Source: an uncultured Alistipes sp. (GTDB lineage: Bacteria > Bacteroidota > Bacteroidia > Bacteroidales > Rikenellaceae). From it: a stretch of 16,432 nt of DNA. The stretch is from the NCBI GenBank assembly GCA_937880705.1, contig CALGRZ010000033.1:1-16432 (forward strand), read 5' to 3'. Of the stretch, positions 9,540-16,218 are shown in pieces. Every line of letters begins with the position of its first letter. Position 1 is the stretch's first letter. The notes beneath the pieces are model-generated. The model was given only the letters and a program-made list of their open reading frames with translations, was not told the DNA's origin and made no database searches. A program made the position numbers and the translations under genes.

Positions 9540-9842
9540 TCACTCTATAGCCTCTATGTAGAAGCTCACGGGGCGGAAGCCGTCGTTGCACGACAGCATC
9601 GCCGAGTGCGGGTTGCGCATCCAGCCGTCGAAGAAGTTGCCTCCGCCCTCTGTAAGCTCCTTGACAAAGGGGTACAACGTCTCCCAGGCACTCTGACACA
9701 TTGCCGCAGGCTTTACGCAGTGCTCAACAATAAAGCTCTGTCCGAGCTGCATGTCACAGGTGTGCTCAATGGGGTTTTCGTACTCGGCCATAAGGTCGGG
9801 GTAGTGGGTGATGCGCATCACCGTAATCCTTACTCGTCGCAT
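9540..9842 (-). CDS. TIGR04076-like small protein
   Basis: This 100-aa protein has the pattern of the TIGR04076 family: MRRVRITVMR at the start, AEYENP (17-22), a CD...GQ-FIV segment, and the C-terminal CNDGFRPVSFYIEAI. The family is widespread in anaerobes and its role is unknown; conserved cysteines hint at metal or redox chemistry. ATG 9842 was chosen because the domain starts there and the gene upstream ends at 9847, leaving only 4 bp. The reading frame stays open far upstream, but that extension overlaps the GNAT gene and has no family character. Confidence 0.78.
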   Translation of the reverse strand: MRRVRITVMRITHYPDLMAEYENPIEHTCDMQLGQSFIVEHCVKPAAMCQSAWETLYPFVKELTEGGGNFFDGWMRNPHSAMLSCNDGFRPVSFYIEAIE

Positions 9843-9846
9843 ATCT

Positions 9847-10395
9847 CTATCTTCTCTTTTGCAGGTGCCACATATGGTGTCCGAGGAATCGTTTTGTGCC
9901 CACACGCTCAAAGCCCAGCGAGTTGTAGAGCCTCTCGGCCTCGGGGTTGTCGACATCGACAATAAGCCCTGCACAGCGGTGACCCTCCTCGAAGGCCTTG
10001 TTGCACAGCGCGTTGACGAGTGCCCGCCCCACGCCATGACCGCGGTACTTCGCCAGCACGCCGAGCGAGTCGAGGTAGTACTCACCGGCCTCGGTCTCAT
10101 CCTCGATATGGGGCACTGTGCCGAGGTGCTGCTCGAGTAGCGGATATATTGGTCGTCGCAGCTGCTCCAGCAGTGCGCCATCATATCCCACTATGGCTCC
10201 GGCGGCTACGCCATCGACCTCACCGATAAGGCCATTTAGGTAGCTGTATTGTGTCTGCTCGCGCTGGGCCAGCTGCAGGAAGACGGGGTATAGCGGTGAG
10301 GAGCTGTCGTAGCCCACAGCCATGCATACCGCCTCGGCAATCAGCTCTGCATCGTCGCGCCTTGCCGGGCGCACGCTAATCTTCGAATTATCCAT
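9847..10395 (-). CDS. GNAT-family N-acetyltransferase
   Basis: The 182-aa protein starts with ISVRPARRDDAELI, the usual first strand and helix of GNAT enzymes, and has the acetyl-CoA loop YRGHGVG at 117-123 followed by RALVNAL, then DVDNPEAERLYNSLGFERVG (147-166), the canonical C-terminal signature. It should transfer an acetyl group from acetyl-CoA to an amine; the substrate cannot be read. It is the first gene of the minus-strand unit, preceded directly by its own promoter. Confidence 0.9.
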   Translation of the reverse strand: MDNSKISVRPARRDDAELIAEAVCMAVGYDSSSPLYPVFLQLAQREQTQYSYLNGLIGEVDGVAAGAIVGYDGALLEQLRRPIYPLLEQHLGTVPHIEDETEAGEYYLDSLGVLAKYRGHGVGRALVNALCNKAFEEGHRCAGLIVDVDNPEAERLYNSLGFERVGTKRFLGHHMWHLQKRR

Positions 10396-10399
10396 AGCA

Positions 10400-10432
10400 C
10401 AAAGTTAGTAAAAATTGTAATGTCACATCCAA
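10400..10432 (-). promoter_or_regulatory. Promoter of the GNAT operon, predicted near-leaderless
   Basis: On the minus strand TTGG (10432-10429), 21 bases, then TAACTTTG (10407-10400) fits the Bacteroidota promoter. The GNAT ATG is at 10395, only 5 bases past the -7 box, so the transcript would start at or next to the start codon. Confidence 0.65.
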
Positions 10433-10437
10433 TTTTA

Positions 10438-10469
10438 TTTGCGCGTAGTGTCCATTTTAGGTAAATTTG
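10438..10469 (+). promoter_or_regulatory. Complete Bacteroidota promoter facing the restriction-modification island
   Basis: TTTG (10438-10441), a 20-base spacer and TAAATTTG (10462-10469) match the consensus fully. It is divergent from the GNAT promoter, with the two upstream boxes 5 bases apart. The -7 box overlaps the hyphenated palindrome TTTGTAGACAAA (10466-10477), a possible operator. A start near 10476 is expected. Confidence 0.7.
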
Positions 10470-10487
10470 TAGACAAAACCACCGTCT

Positions 10488-10574
10488 ATGTCAGCCATTG
10501 CCCGCTTCCACTCCGCCCTACGGCCCACCCATCCGCTCTTTCAATCGCTCAAGGATGATGCCTCAAATAGATGA
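10488..10574 (+). CDS. Possible 28-aa peptide or truncated gene start
   Basis: ATG 10488 lies about 12 nt past the predicted transcription start and opens a frame reading MSAIARFHSALRPTHPLF... to a TGA at 10572. Codon use is GC-rich like the host until about 10560, where composition turns AT-rich at the direct repeat ATGCCTCAAAT. I do not recognise the peptide. It may be a real small protein or the stump of a host gene broken by the island. Confidence 0.25.
   Translation: MSAIARFHSALRPTHPLFQSLKDDASNR
10558..10568 (+). repeat. 11-bp direct repeat ATGCCTCAAAT, left copy
   Basis: The same 11-mer occurs at 14928-14938, at the other edge of the AT-rich segment that carries the restriction-modification genes, and the octamer ATGCCTCA again at 14910-14917. 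The place matches the switch from host-like to AT-rich composition, so it may be a target-site duplication or recombination core. No integrase lies between the copies. Confidence 0.4.
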
Positions 10575-10675
10575 AGGGTAACATGTGCTCTTCTGTAATA
10601 AGCTCCAGTTTAACTCTATCTTTACCATATAAGTTTGACATATATCCAGGATATTAAAAGTAGTAATCTTTGTCA

Positions 10676-10699
10676 AGACGGCTCCGGCCGTCTTTTTTT
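10676..10699 (+). terminator. Intrinsic terminator upstream of the methyltransferase gene
   Basis: AGACGGC, loop TCCG, GCCGTCT form a perfect 7-bp GC-rich hairpin followed by seven T. It ends transcription coming from the promoter at 10438-10469 and insulates the restriction-modification genes from it. Confidence 0.85.
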
Positions 10700-10751
10700 C
10701 TGTTTGCGTATGGCATAGTTACAATTCTATTCTTCCCTTGTATTTATAAGA

Positions 10752-10817
10752 TTGTCTACAAACTTTTTAGCATGGAAGCCACACTCTGGTAATTTTTTAT
10801 TATTTTTGTAGCATGGA
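10752..10817 (+). promoter_or_regulatory. Probable promoter/operator region of the restriction-modification genes
   Basis: TATTTTTG (10801-10808) fits the -7 box; no clear TTTG lies 20 bases upstream. The region carries direct repeats TAGCATGGA at 10768-10776 and 10809-10817, spaced 41 bases and flanking the -7 box, and the palindrome-like TTGTCTACAAA (10752-10762), the reverse complement of TTTGTAGACAA at 10466-10476. Such repeats could bind a regulator, perhaps the methyltransferase itself; no controller gene is visible. Confidence 0.4.
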
Positions 10818-10853
10818 GGTGTTATCGACCTCATTAATTGGAATTACATTGAT

Positions 10854-13253
10854 ATGAGAACATATATAAGTTTATTTAGTAGTGCTGGTGTAGGCTGTTA
10901 CGGATTCCGTAATAGATTCCAATGTATTGCTACAAATGAATTAATAAGAGATAGGATTGATGTCCAACGAGCAAACGGCAAGTGTAAATACGAGAGCGGT
11001 TATATATGTGGAGACATCACATCACCTATAATCCAACAAAATATATATGACCAAATAGCTCTATGGCGAGATTTTGAGGGCGTAAAACAGGTTGATATTG
11101 TTTTTGCAACACCCCCATGCCAAGGAATGTCTACTGCGAATTACAAAAAAAATGACAAAGAACAGGTTCGTAATTCTCTAGTAGTTGAAGCAATTAAATT
11201 AATAAAACAAGTACAGCCCAAAATATTTATATTTGAGAATGTACGCGCATTTATGAATACTATCTGTACAGATGTATCGGGCATTGATATGCCAATAAAA
11301 GATAGTATATTAAATAACCTGTCTGAGAATTACCACATATCCTGGAAGGTTATTAATTTTAAGGACTATGGTGTGCCATCAAGCCGTCCTCGTACCATTG
11401 TTATAGGAACTCACAAATCACTTAGAAATGTTAGTCCCTTAAACTTATTTCCTACGCGAAAACCTGAGATTACACTCAGACATGCAATTGGTAATTTACC
11501 GTCCTTGGAGTATGGAGAGAAAGATAGTAAAGATTTCTTGCATTTTGCACGAAAATTCCCAGAGTATCAATTACCGTGGATTAAAGATTTGAAAGAGGGC
11601 GAAAGCGCCTTCCAAAACCCTATTGAGACTCAACCATACAAGATCAATTCGGATGGAGAACGAGTTGGTCTAAAAGGTGCATATATGGGTAATAAATATA
11701 GAAGATTGACTTGGGATAAACCGTGTTCATGTATTGCTACCCGTAATGACCAGTTAGCAAGTCAGGACACAATACACCCCGTTGATAATAGAGTACTCAG
11801 CATTAGAGAATTAATGAAATTGATGTCTATACCTGATTCATTCAAATGGACATCAGATGACCATCTTATCACTCCAGATAATGCTGATGAGTATTTAAAA
11901 CGCAACGAGTTAAACATAAGGAGGTGTATTGGCGAAGCTGTTCCAACGCATATTATAGAAGACATAGCTAGTAAAGTAGCCATAATGCTTGATTTTGAGG
12001 AGTTTGTCAACAATTATAACGAGAGACTTGTTGATGAATATTTAAAAGACAAGCAACTAACTAATAATTTCTATATATACACTTTCTTAAAAGAGCAACA
12101 GATTGAGAATGCAAAGCAATCGGGAGCTTTTTACACCCCTCAATGTGTTGTTTATGACGCATTGAAAGATGTGAAAGTTCAAAAGGATGTTGTACACATT
12201 CTCGAGCCAGCAGTTGGACTCGGTGCTTTTCTCCCTCAGTTAAATGGACTACTTTCAGAGTGCTCGAAGGTTTATATTGATGCAGTTGAAATTAACCAAG
12301 ACACCATTAAAATTCTAAAATCTGCACTGAAAAAGATTACGCTTGGATCAAATATTCATGTCAATTTTATTTGTGCAGATTTCTTAACATGGAAACCATC
12401 TCGTCACTATGATCTTGTTGCCATGAATCCACCTTATGCAACTACGACAACAAAGTACGAGAATATTGTCAAGAAGGAGCACAAAACAAAAAACCTTTTT
12501 GCTCTGTTTCTTATTAAATTATACAATCTTGCTGATGATGTAGCGTGTGTTATACCTAAAAATTTCATCATGGCTGATGAGTTTGCATCGATTAGAAGAT
12601 TGTACGAGGAATACTCTATAGTGAGCATATGTGATTTTGGTGTAAAGTTCTTCAAAAAGGTATTTGTTGAGATAATTACCATTCATTTTACAAAGAATCA
12701 TACACCAATTCTTGTCGTCAAGGATTATGTTAATGATGTTACATACAATCACAAGCAAGGGTATATTTTCCACGATAAAGTTTGGTTGATATATCGCAAT
12801 TCGTTCTTTGATTCCTTTGTTAAAAAGATGCACCTTGATATTTTCGATTCTTTTAGAGATCGCCAGATAACCAACTCCAAGCTAAAAGCAGAAGGTAAAA
12901 TTTGGGTGTTAAGGTCGAAAAATATATTAGATGATGGATCAATTGTACATAAAGAGGGTTATGATAGATTCCTAGATTCTGTAGCTGGATTTTCCGTTGG
13001 AGAGTATTTGAATTCGGGAGTAATCATAATGCCAAATTTTACATACAACACACGTGCGACCATTTTACCTAATGGCACTATACCTAATGGAAGTATTGCT
13101 ATATTAAAGCTGAAAGATAATAAGATACAACTTGACTTATCGTTTTACTCAACTGATGAATTCCGTGAGTATTACGCAATTGTAAAGAGTCGCTCTCGCT
13201 TTACACTTAATATTGACAAATGTTCGTTGTATTATATAGGAACCCTTAAATAA
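10854..13253 (+). CDS. Fused C5-cytosine and N6-adenine DNA methyltransferase
   Basis: This 799-aa protein holds two complete methyltransferases. Residues 1-380 are a C5-cytosine enzyme: SAM motif I SLFSSAGVGCYGF (6-18), catalytic PPCQG with Cys89, ENV (128-130), SRPR (177-180), a recognition region about 185-280, then RRLTWDKPCSCIATRN (283-298) and IGEAVP (359-364). Residues from about 415 are an N6-adenine enzyme in the gamma order: FYTPQ (426-430), SAM motif LEPAVGLGAF (450-459), and catalytic NPPY (525-528), followed by a long region likely reading DNA. Two base chemistries in one chain suggest an asymmetric target whose strands are modified differently. The partner nuclease begins 8 bp downstream. 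The AT-rich codon use differs sharply from the flanking genes and indicates transfer. Both catalytic centres look intact. Confidence 0.93.
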   Translation: MRTYISLFSSAGVGCYGFRNRFQCIATNELIRDRIDVQRANGKCKYESGYICGDITSPIIQQNIYDQIALWRDFEGVKQVDIVFATPPCQGMSTANYKKNDKEQVRNSLVVEAIKLIKQVQPKIFIFENVRAFMNTICTDVSGIDMPIKDSILNNLSENYHISWKVINFKDYGVPSSRPRTIVIGTHKSLRNVSPLNLFPTRKPEITLRHAIGNLPSLEYGEKDSKDFLHFARKFPEYQLPWIKDLKEGESAFQNPIETQPYKINSDGERVGLKGAYMGNKYRRLTWDKPCSCIATRNDQLASQDTIHPVDNRVLSIRELMKLMSIPDSFKWTSDDHLITPDNADEYLKRNELNIRRCIGEAVPTHIIEDIASKVAIMLDFEEFVNNYNERLVDEYLKDKQLTNNFYIYTFLKEQQIENAKQSGAFYTPQCVVYDALKDVKVQKDVVHILEPAVGLGAFLPQLNGLLSECSKVYIDAVEINQDTIKILKSALKKITLGSNIHVNFICADFLTWKPSRHYDLVAMNPPYATTTTKYENIVKKEHKTKNLFALFLIKLYNLADDVACVIPKNFIMADEFASIRRLYEEYSIVSICDFGVKFFKKVFVEIITIHFTKNHTPILVVKDYVNDVTYNHKQGYIFHDKVWLIYRNSFFDSFVKKMHLDIFDSFRDRQITNSKLKAEGKIWVLRSKNILDDGSIVHKEGYDRFLDSVAGFSVGEYLNSGVIIMPNFTYNTRATILPNGTIPNGSIAILKLKDNKIQLDLSFYSTDEFREYYAIVKSRSRFTLNIDKCSLYYIGTLK

Positions 13254-13261
13254 ATGTTGCT

Positions 13262-14575
13262 ATGAATCGAGAAATTACACAAATGTTGATAAATAAATTG
13301 TCATCATTGACATTGTCAACAGATAACGGAAAATTTTTGGCTGATAAGTCGTATGGTTTTGATACGATGTTCTTTGCTTGTAGGTTTATTCAAAGATTTA
13401 GATTTGGCAATATTTATAAAAAGTTAGAGCTACAAGAAAAATCTAATGCATATATTAAAGATTTGTTTTGCTTGAGAACAGCATCGCAAATTCAGAACTA
13501 CTTTACTGAAGCAGTTGCATTATTGGTATTCTGCGGAGTTTTAAGGAAAACAGGTAAACGAGGCATTTATGAAATTATTGATGATGAACTTTTGGACTTT
13601 ATAAGTTCTAGTTTTGAAAATGCATACATCTTCCAGTATATGTTATGCTATTGTGTGTTTAAGCATGATGGTATGTGGGATAAATATGTAAAATTCTGCA
13701 AGGCAACCACACTCACGCAAAAGCAAGATATATATTTACAAATTAGAGAAGATTTTATAGAAAAAGATTTCAGAGTTAAGGACCCAACAAAACTGTGGGC
13801 AAATTTTGTCCCTAAATACCCAATGATGGTTTTAAACTATGCTAATAGGCAAAATTCCATTGCTCGTACAGTTAATGTAAAATCAAGCATTGTAGAAATA
13901 AAGGATGTTTCATTAAATACGGGAGGTACAAGAGCAAATATGGATCTACCCAAGAAAAATGCATATCTTCATGATTTCTCAGATTCATATGTTACTGAAA
14001 CATTAAGGCCATATCTTGTAACTCCCGTACCAAAGTATGACAAGATATCATATTCTGACTCATTCTCAATAGATGTTGCAGACACTAAACTGGATATGCT
14101 TGATGATGATGGCAGAACGGCTGATATGAGAGAGAAAATCCAAAAAGGTAAATATAAAATATCAGCCAGAGGAGTGCAAACAAGAACTGTTCAGGGAGAG
14201 TTTAGATCGGCGCTTTTTGTTAAAACTCCGCATAAATGTCCAGTTTGCGGTTTCGACTTTAAGGATTTATTGATCGCAAGCCACATTAAGCCATATTCCA
14301 AATGTGAGGATACATATGATGCCATGAATCCTAATAACGGTCTTCTCATGTGTCCTATTTGTGACAAGCTTTTTGAGCAGGCTAATTACATCACTATAGA
14401 CTACAAGACTGGTGATGTAATTTACGATACAAATATAGAAGATGAAAAGTCTTTACAGTATCTGCATGATTGTACTGTGCCATATGATTATATAGATTGT
14501 GAGAGACGGCATTACCTTAAATGGCACAATGAGGCTTTTTATGAGAAGCATGCTCATATAACAAAAGAGTATTAA
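13262..14575 (+). CDS. HNH restriction endonuclease partner
   Basis: The 437-aa protein has an unrecognised N-terminal part (1-310) that probably reads DNA, and a C-terminal zinc-HNH nuclease. CPVC (326-329) and CPIC (364-367) form the likely zinc knuckle; between them lie ASHIKP with His341, the probable general base, and NPNNG with Asn356-Asn359. Where many relatives have His after the second Cys pair (CPxHDxLFD), this one reads CPICDKLFE, so Cys367/Asp368 fill that place. It starts 8 bp after the fused methyltransferase and shares its AT-rich composition, so the two form a type II-like restriction-modification operon. The target site cannot be read from sequence. A role as a nuclease is well supported; restriction partner status rests on context. 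Confidence 0.82.
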   Translation: MNREITQMLINKLSSLTLSTDNGKFLADKSYGFDTMFFACRFIQRFRFGNIYKKLELQEKSNAYIKDLFCLRTASQIQNYFTEAVALLVFCGVLRKTGKRGIYEIIDDELLDFISSSFENAYIFQYMLCYCVFKHDGMWDKYVKFCKATTLTQKQDIYLQIREDFIEKDFRVKDPTKLWANFVPKYPMMVLNYANRQNSIARTVNVKSSIVEIKDVSLNTGGTRANMDLPKKNAYLHDFSDSYVTETLRPYLVTPVPKYDKISYSDSFSIDVADTKLDMLDDDGRTADMREKIQKGKYKISARGVQTRTVQGEFRSALFVKTPHKCPVCGFDFKDLLIASHIKPYSKCEDTYDAMNPNNGLLMCPICDKLFEQANYITIDYKTGDVIYDTNIEDEKSLQYLHDCTVPYDYIDCERRHYLKWHNEAFYEKHAHITKEY

Positions 14576-14597
14576 TGTGCGTCAACCAAATAACTTT

Positions 14598-14876
14598 ATG
14601 ACCAAAATATCCATTCGATTTTATAATGACCGTGAGGTGCGAGCTGTTTGGGATGAGGAGAATTCCAAATGGTGGTTCTCTGTGCTCGATATCGTCGGGG
14701 TGCTGAACGACCAAGACGACTATCAGAAAAACCGCAATTACTGGAAATATCTCAAAACAAAGCTCAAAGGCGAGAATAGTGAAGTGGTTAGTGGTACTAA
14801 CCAGTTGGATAAAGCAGTCAGTTGGTTAGTCTCACTAACCGACTGCAAATATCTTCAAGATGACTACAACTTGTAG
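14598..14876 (+). pseudogene. Truncated Bro-N domain (phage antirepressor-like) gene
   Basis: The 92-aa frame reads IRFYNDREVRAVWDEENSKW, then FSVLDIVGVLNDQDD, RNYWKYLKTKL and EVVSGTNQL, a typical Bro-N start as in phage antirepressors and related mobile-element proteins. Family members run to 250 aa or more; this one loses the pattern after NQL and stops. The tail DCKYLQDDYNL resembles a shortened DGKKYLTDVLDYN, as if the sequence had been rearranged by a quasi-palindrome. Two strong hairpins lie exactly there (14785-14845). ATG 14598 is preferred to GTG 14577, which adds residues without family likeness. It follows the endonuclease by 22 bp and shares the island's foreign character. Confidence 0.65.
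14785..14845. repeat. Two tandem hairpins in the broken Bro-N gene
   Basis: TGGTTAGT (14785-14792) pairs with ACTAACCA (14796-14803) over a 3-base loop. CAGTTGGTTAGT (14819-14830) pairs with ACTAACCGACTG (14834-14845) over loop CTC, 12 pairs with one G-T. Both share GGTTAGT/ACTAACC, so one probably arose from the other. Confidence 0.7.
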
Positions 14877-14909
14877 CCATCTGCACTCTCCCAAATAGAA
14901 ATTAAACAA

Positions 14910-14945
14910 ATGCCTCAATGATCAATAATGCCTCAAATGAGGGCA
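14910..14945 (+). repeat. ATGCCTCA repeats and right-hand copy of the 11-bp direct repeat
   Basis: ATGCCTCA occurs at 14910 and 14928, the second within ATGCCTCAAAT (14928-14938), identical to 10558-10568. The second copy also forms a small hairpin with GAGGGCAT (14939-14946). It marks the right end of the AT-rich island. Confidence 0.45.
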
Positions 14946-15060
14946 TCATTATTTATACACCATTTAACGCATTTTTATATGAGTATAAATGAAGTGTGTT
15001 AGCATTTTGCGAGCGAGTGAGGCACCAAAATAGAAAAACTAAACAAAGAGTAAGCGTTTT

Positions 15061-15145
15061 GGCGGGATTGGCTACTCCGCAGACAAAGTCTGCTCCGCTT
15101 AACGCCTTTCCCTTGGAGTCCTCGGCATAGAGAGCGCAAACATTA
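15061..15145. repeat. Dispersed copy of the ~80-bp GGCGGGATTG repeat
   Basis: It begins GGCGGGATTG and shares TTTCCCTTGGAGTCCTCGGCA and then GAGAGCGCAAACATT with the array at 16219-16432. Its middle differs: it has the hairpin GCAGAC-AAA-GTCTGC where array copies have GACGCAG...CTGCGTC. Structure seems kept while sequence changes. Confidence 0.8.
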
Positions 15146-15196
15146 CTTACAATGTGATTGACTTCGCTACGCTCGTCTTTCACTGCGTCGGCTCGG

Positions 15197-15322
15197 CAAT
15201 AACAAAACAAGGTAATTGTGCTACGCGCACGGCAAAAACAAAAGAGAGATGACTTTCAAATAAACTTGAAGTCACCTCTCTTTTGTTTTTGGACTCTACG
15301 AGTAACACCTTGTTTGTTATTG
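15197..15322. repeat. Nested inverted-repeat element, possible bidirectional terminator
   Basis: Outer arms CAATAACAAAACAAGGT (15197-15213) and ACCTTGTTTGTTATTG (15307-15322) match except for one extra base. Inside are a small hairpin GTGC-TACGC-GCAC (15218-15230), a long hairpin whose arms CAAAAACAAAAGAGAG (15233-15248) and CTCTCTTTTGTTTTTG (15276-15291) pair perfectly and continue through TGACTT/AAGTCA, and a small hairpin ACTC-TAC-GAGT (15293-15303). Fully folded it is a four-way junction. T-runs on both strands and its place between converging genes fit a two-way terminator; a mobile-element remnant is the alternative. Confidence 0.75.
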
Positions 15323-15487
15323 CTCTCGCTCTCCTTGTGATTCCGGCGGTAAAGATGGATGGAGTTATTTGCTTCAAGCATTCAATGCGTTATGCCAATT
15401 TAGCAATGTGCACTCACACGACACTCTCAACCCAACACTCCCTGCACAATACGCCTGACGCGCAGTATGCATGACCATACACGCTAA

Positions 15488-15865
15488 CTACTTCTCTACC
15501 GCGCCTTTCCACGACAGAATGCCGTCCGTTAGTTCCGTAACCTCCAAACCGCAACTCACCATATGCTTGGCAGCCTCCTTGCTTCTGCGACCACCACGAC
15601 AATATACCGCTACGGGGCGTGACTTATCCAATTCGGCAATCTTTGCTGCAAACTCCTCGCCATCAATGTCGATGTTTACTGCACCCGGAATGTGTCCCTC
15701 GCTGAACTCTGCAGGTGTTCGCGTGTCAATTATTTGTACCTGCTCGTTCTCAATCACCTCGGCAAAGCGTGTTGCATCTACCGAATCAAAAGAGTTCGTT
15801 GCCTTTGAATTATTGCATCCAGCCATCATTATTGCTGCAAATAGAATATACAAAATAGTCTTCAT
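15488..15865 (-). CDS. Rhodanese-domain lipoprotein
   Basis: The 125-aa protein has a lipoprotein signal ending in MMAGC (Cys17), then a single rhodanese domain: VQIIDTRTPAEFSEGHIPGAVNI (43-65) and the active-site loop CRGGRRS with Cys89. Rhodaneses carry a persulfide on this Cys and move sulfur or serve redox and cyanide-handling roles; the lipid anchor puts it outside the cytoplasm, at the inner face of the outer membrane or in the periplasm. ATG 15865 was chosen because the signal peptide starts there and a promoter at 15896-15927 would start transcription downstream of the longer frame's start at 15898. It stands alone. Confidence 0.9.
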   Translation of the reverse strand: MKTILYILFAAIMMAGCNNSKATNSFDSVDATRFAEVIENEQVQIIDTRTPAEFSEGHIPGAVNIDIDGEEFAAKIAELDKSRPVAVYCRGGRRSKEAAKHMVSCGLEVTELTDGILSWKGAVEK

Positions 15866-15895
15866 AGTTTTATCTTTTATTGGTTTTACTCTCCG

Positions 15896-15927
15896 CAAAG
15901 ATAATATTACACTATCGGGCTACCAAA
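15896..15927 (-). promoter_or_regulatory. Bacteroidota promoter of the rhodanese gene
   Basis: On the minus strand TTTG (15927-15924), 20 bases, and TATCTTTG (15903-15896) match the consensus completely. Transcription should begin near 15890, giving a leader of about 25 nt before ATG 15865. Confidence 0.82.
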
Positions 15928-16218
15928 TTTTATAAACGGAATTTATATCGAAAGTTTTTATGCAACTATTTTTATATCTTATAATACATCTCTACACGGT
16001 AGGATTTGTCATACTACTACCTATTTCGAGTAAATATCTTGCAAATTTCGCTTGACACGGGTACGCCAATTGACAGTTCGATAACTGTCCGCCACTGTGC
16101 CATTTTTTATGGCAACCTTAAAATAGTTGTATCTATTCTATTGAGCAACGATAAGACAAAAAATCGGGAAGTGTAACCTATGAACTTTTATAATAAAATA
16201 GTTTTCAGTTATTTGTGT
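15928..16218. other. AT-rich intergenic DNA with two hairpins
   Basis: No coding frame is supported. GACAGTT (16072-16078) pairs with AACTGTC (16083-16089) over loop CGAT, and TGCCAT pairs with ATGGCA over a T5 loop near 16099-16115. No matching promoter was found close by, so I do not call an RNA gene. Confidence 0.45.

Larger units (their letters stand above)
10476..10699 (+). ncRNA. Candidate ~220-nt transcript bounded by promoter and terminator
   Basis: A full promoter lies just upstream and a strong intrinsic terminator closes the interval, with no annotated gene between. The first half is GC-rich like the host; the second half is AT-rich. It includes a 28-codon reading frame (10488-10574). 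It could be a regulatory RNA, a small-peptide mRNA, or the leader of a gene cut by island insertion. The bounding signals are visible; the RNA itself is inferred. Confidence 0.35.
14877..15487. other. Gene-free interval of about 600 bases
   Basis: No convincing coding frame is present. The interval holds the right-hand island repeat (14910-14945), a short TTATA-TGAG-TATAA hairpin near 14976-14990, one copy of the ~80-bp repeat family (15061-15145) and the nested inverted-repeat element (15197-15322). From 15323 to 15487 I see only mixed-composition DNA with small palindromes. The plus-strand island genes and the minus-strand rhodanese gene converge on it. Confidence 0.6.

Noticed and set aside
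9843..10184. N-terminal extension of the TIGR04076-like frame
   Set aside because: It overlaps the GNAT gene, is rich in Ser and Arg from frame shadowing, and the family domain starts at ATG 9842.
15197..15322. Invertible phase-variation promoter
   Set aside because: The outer repeats resemble inversion sites, but the interior is itself one long hairpin with no TAnnTTTG promoter to flip and no recombinase nearby.
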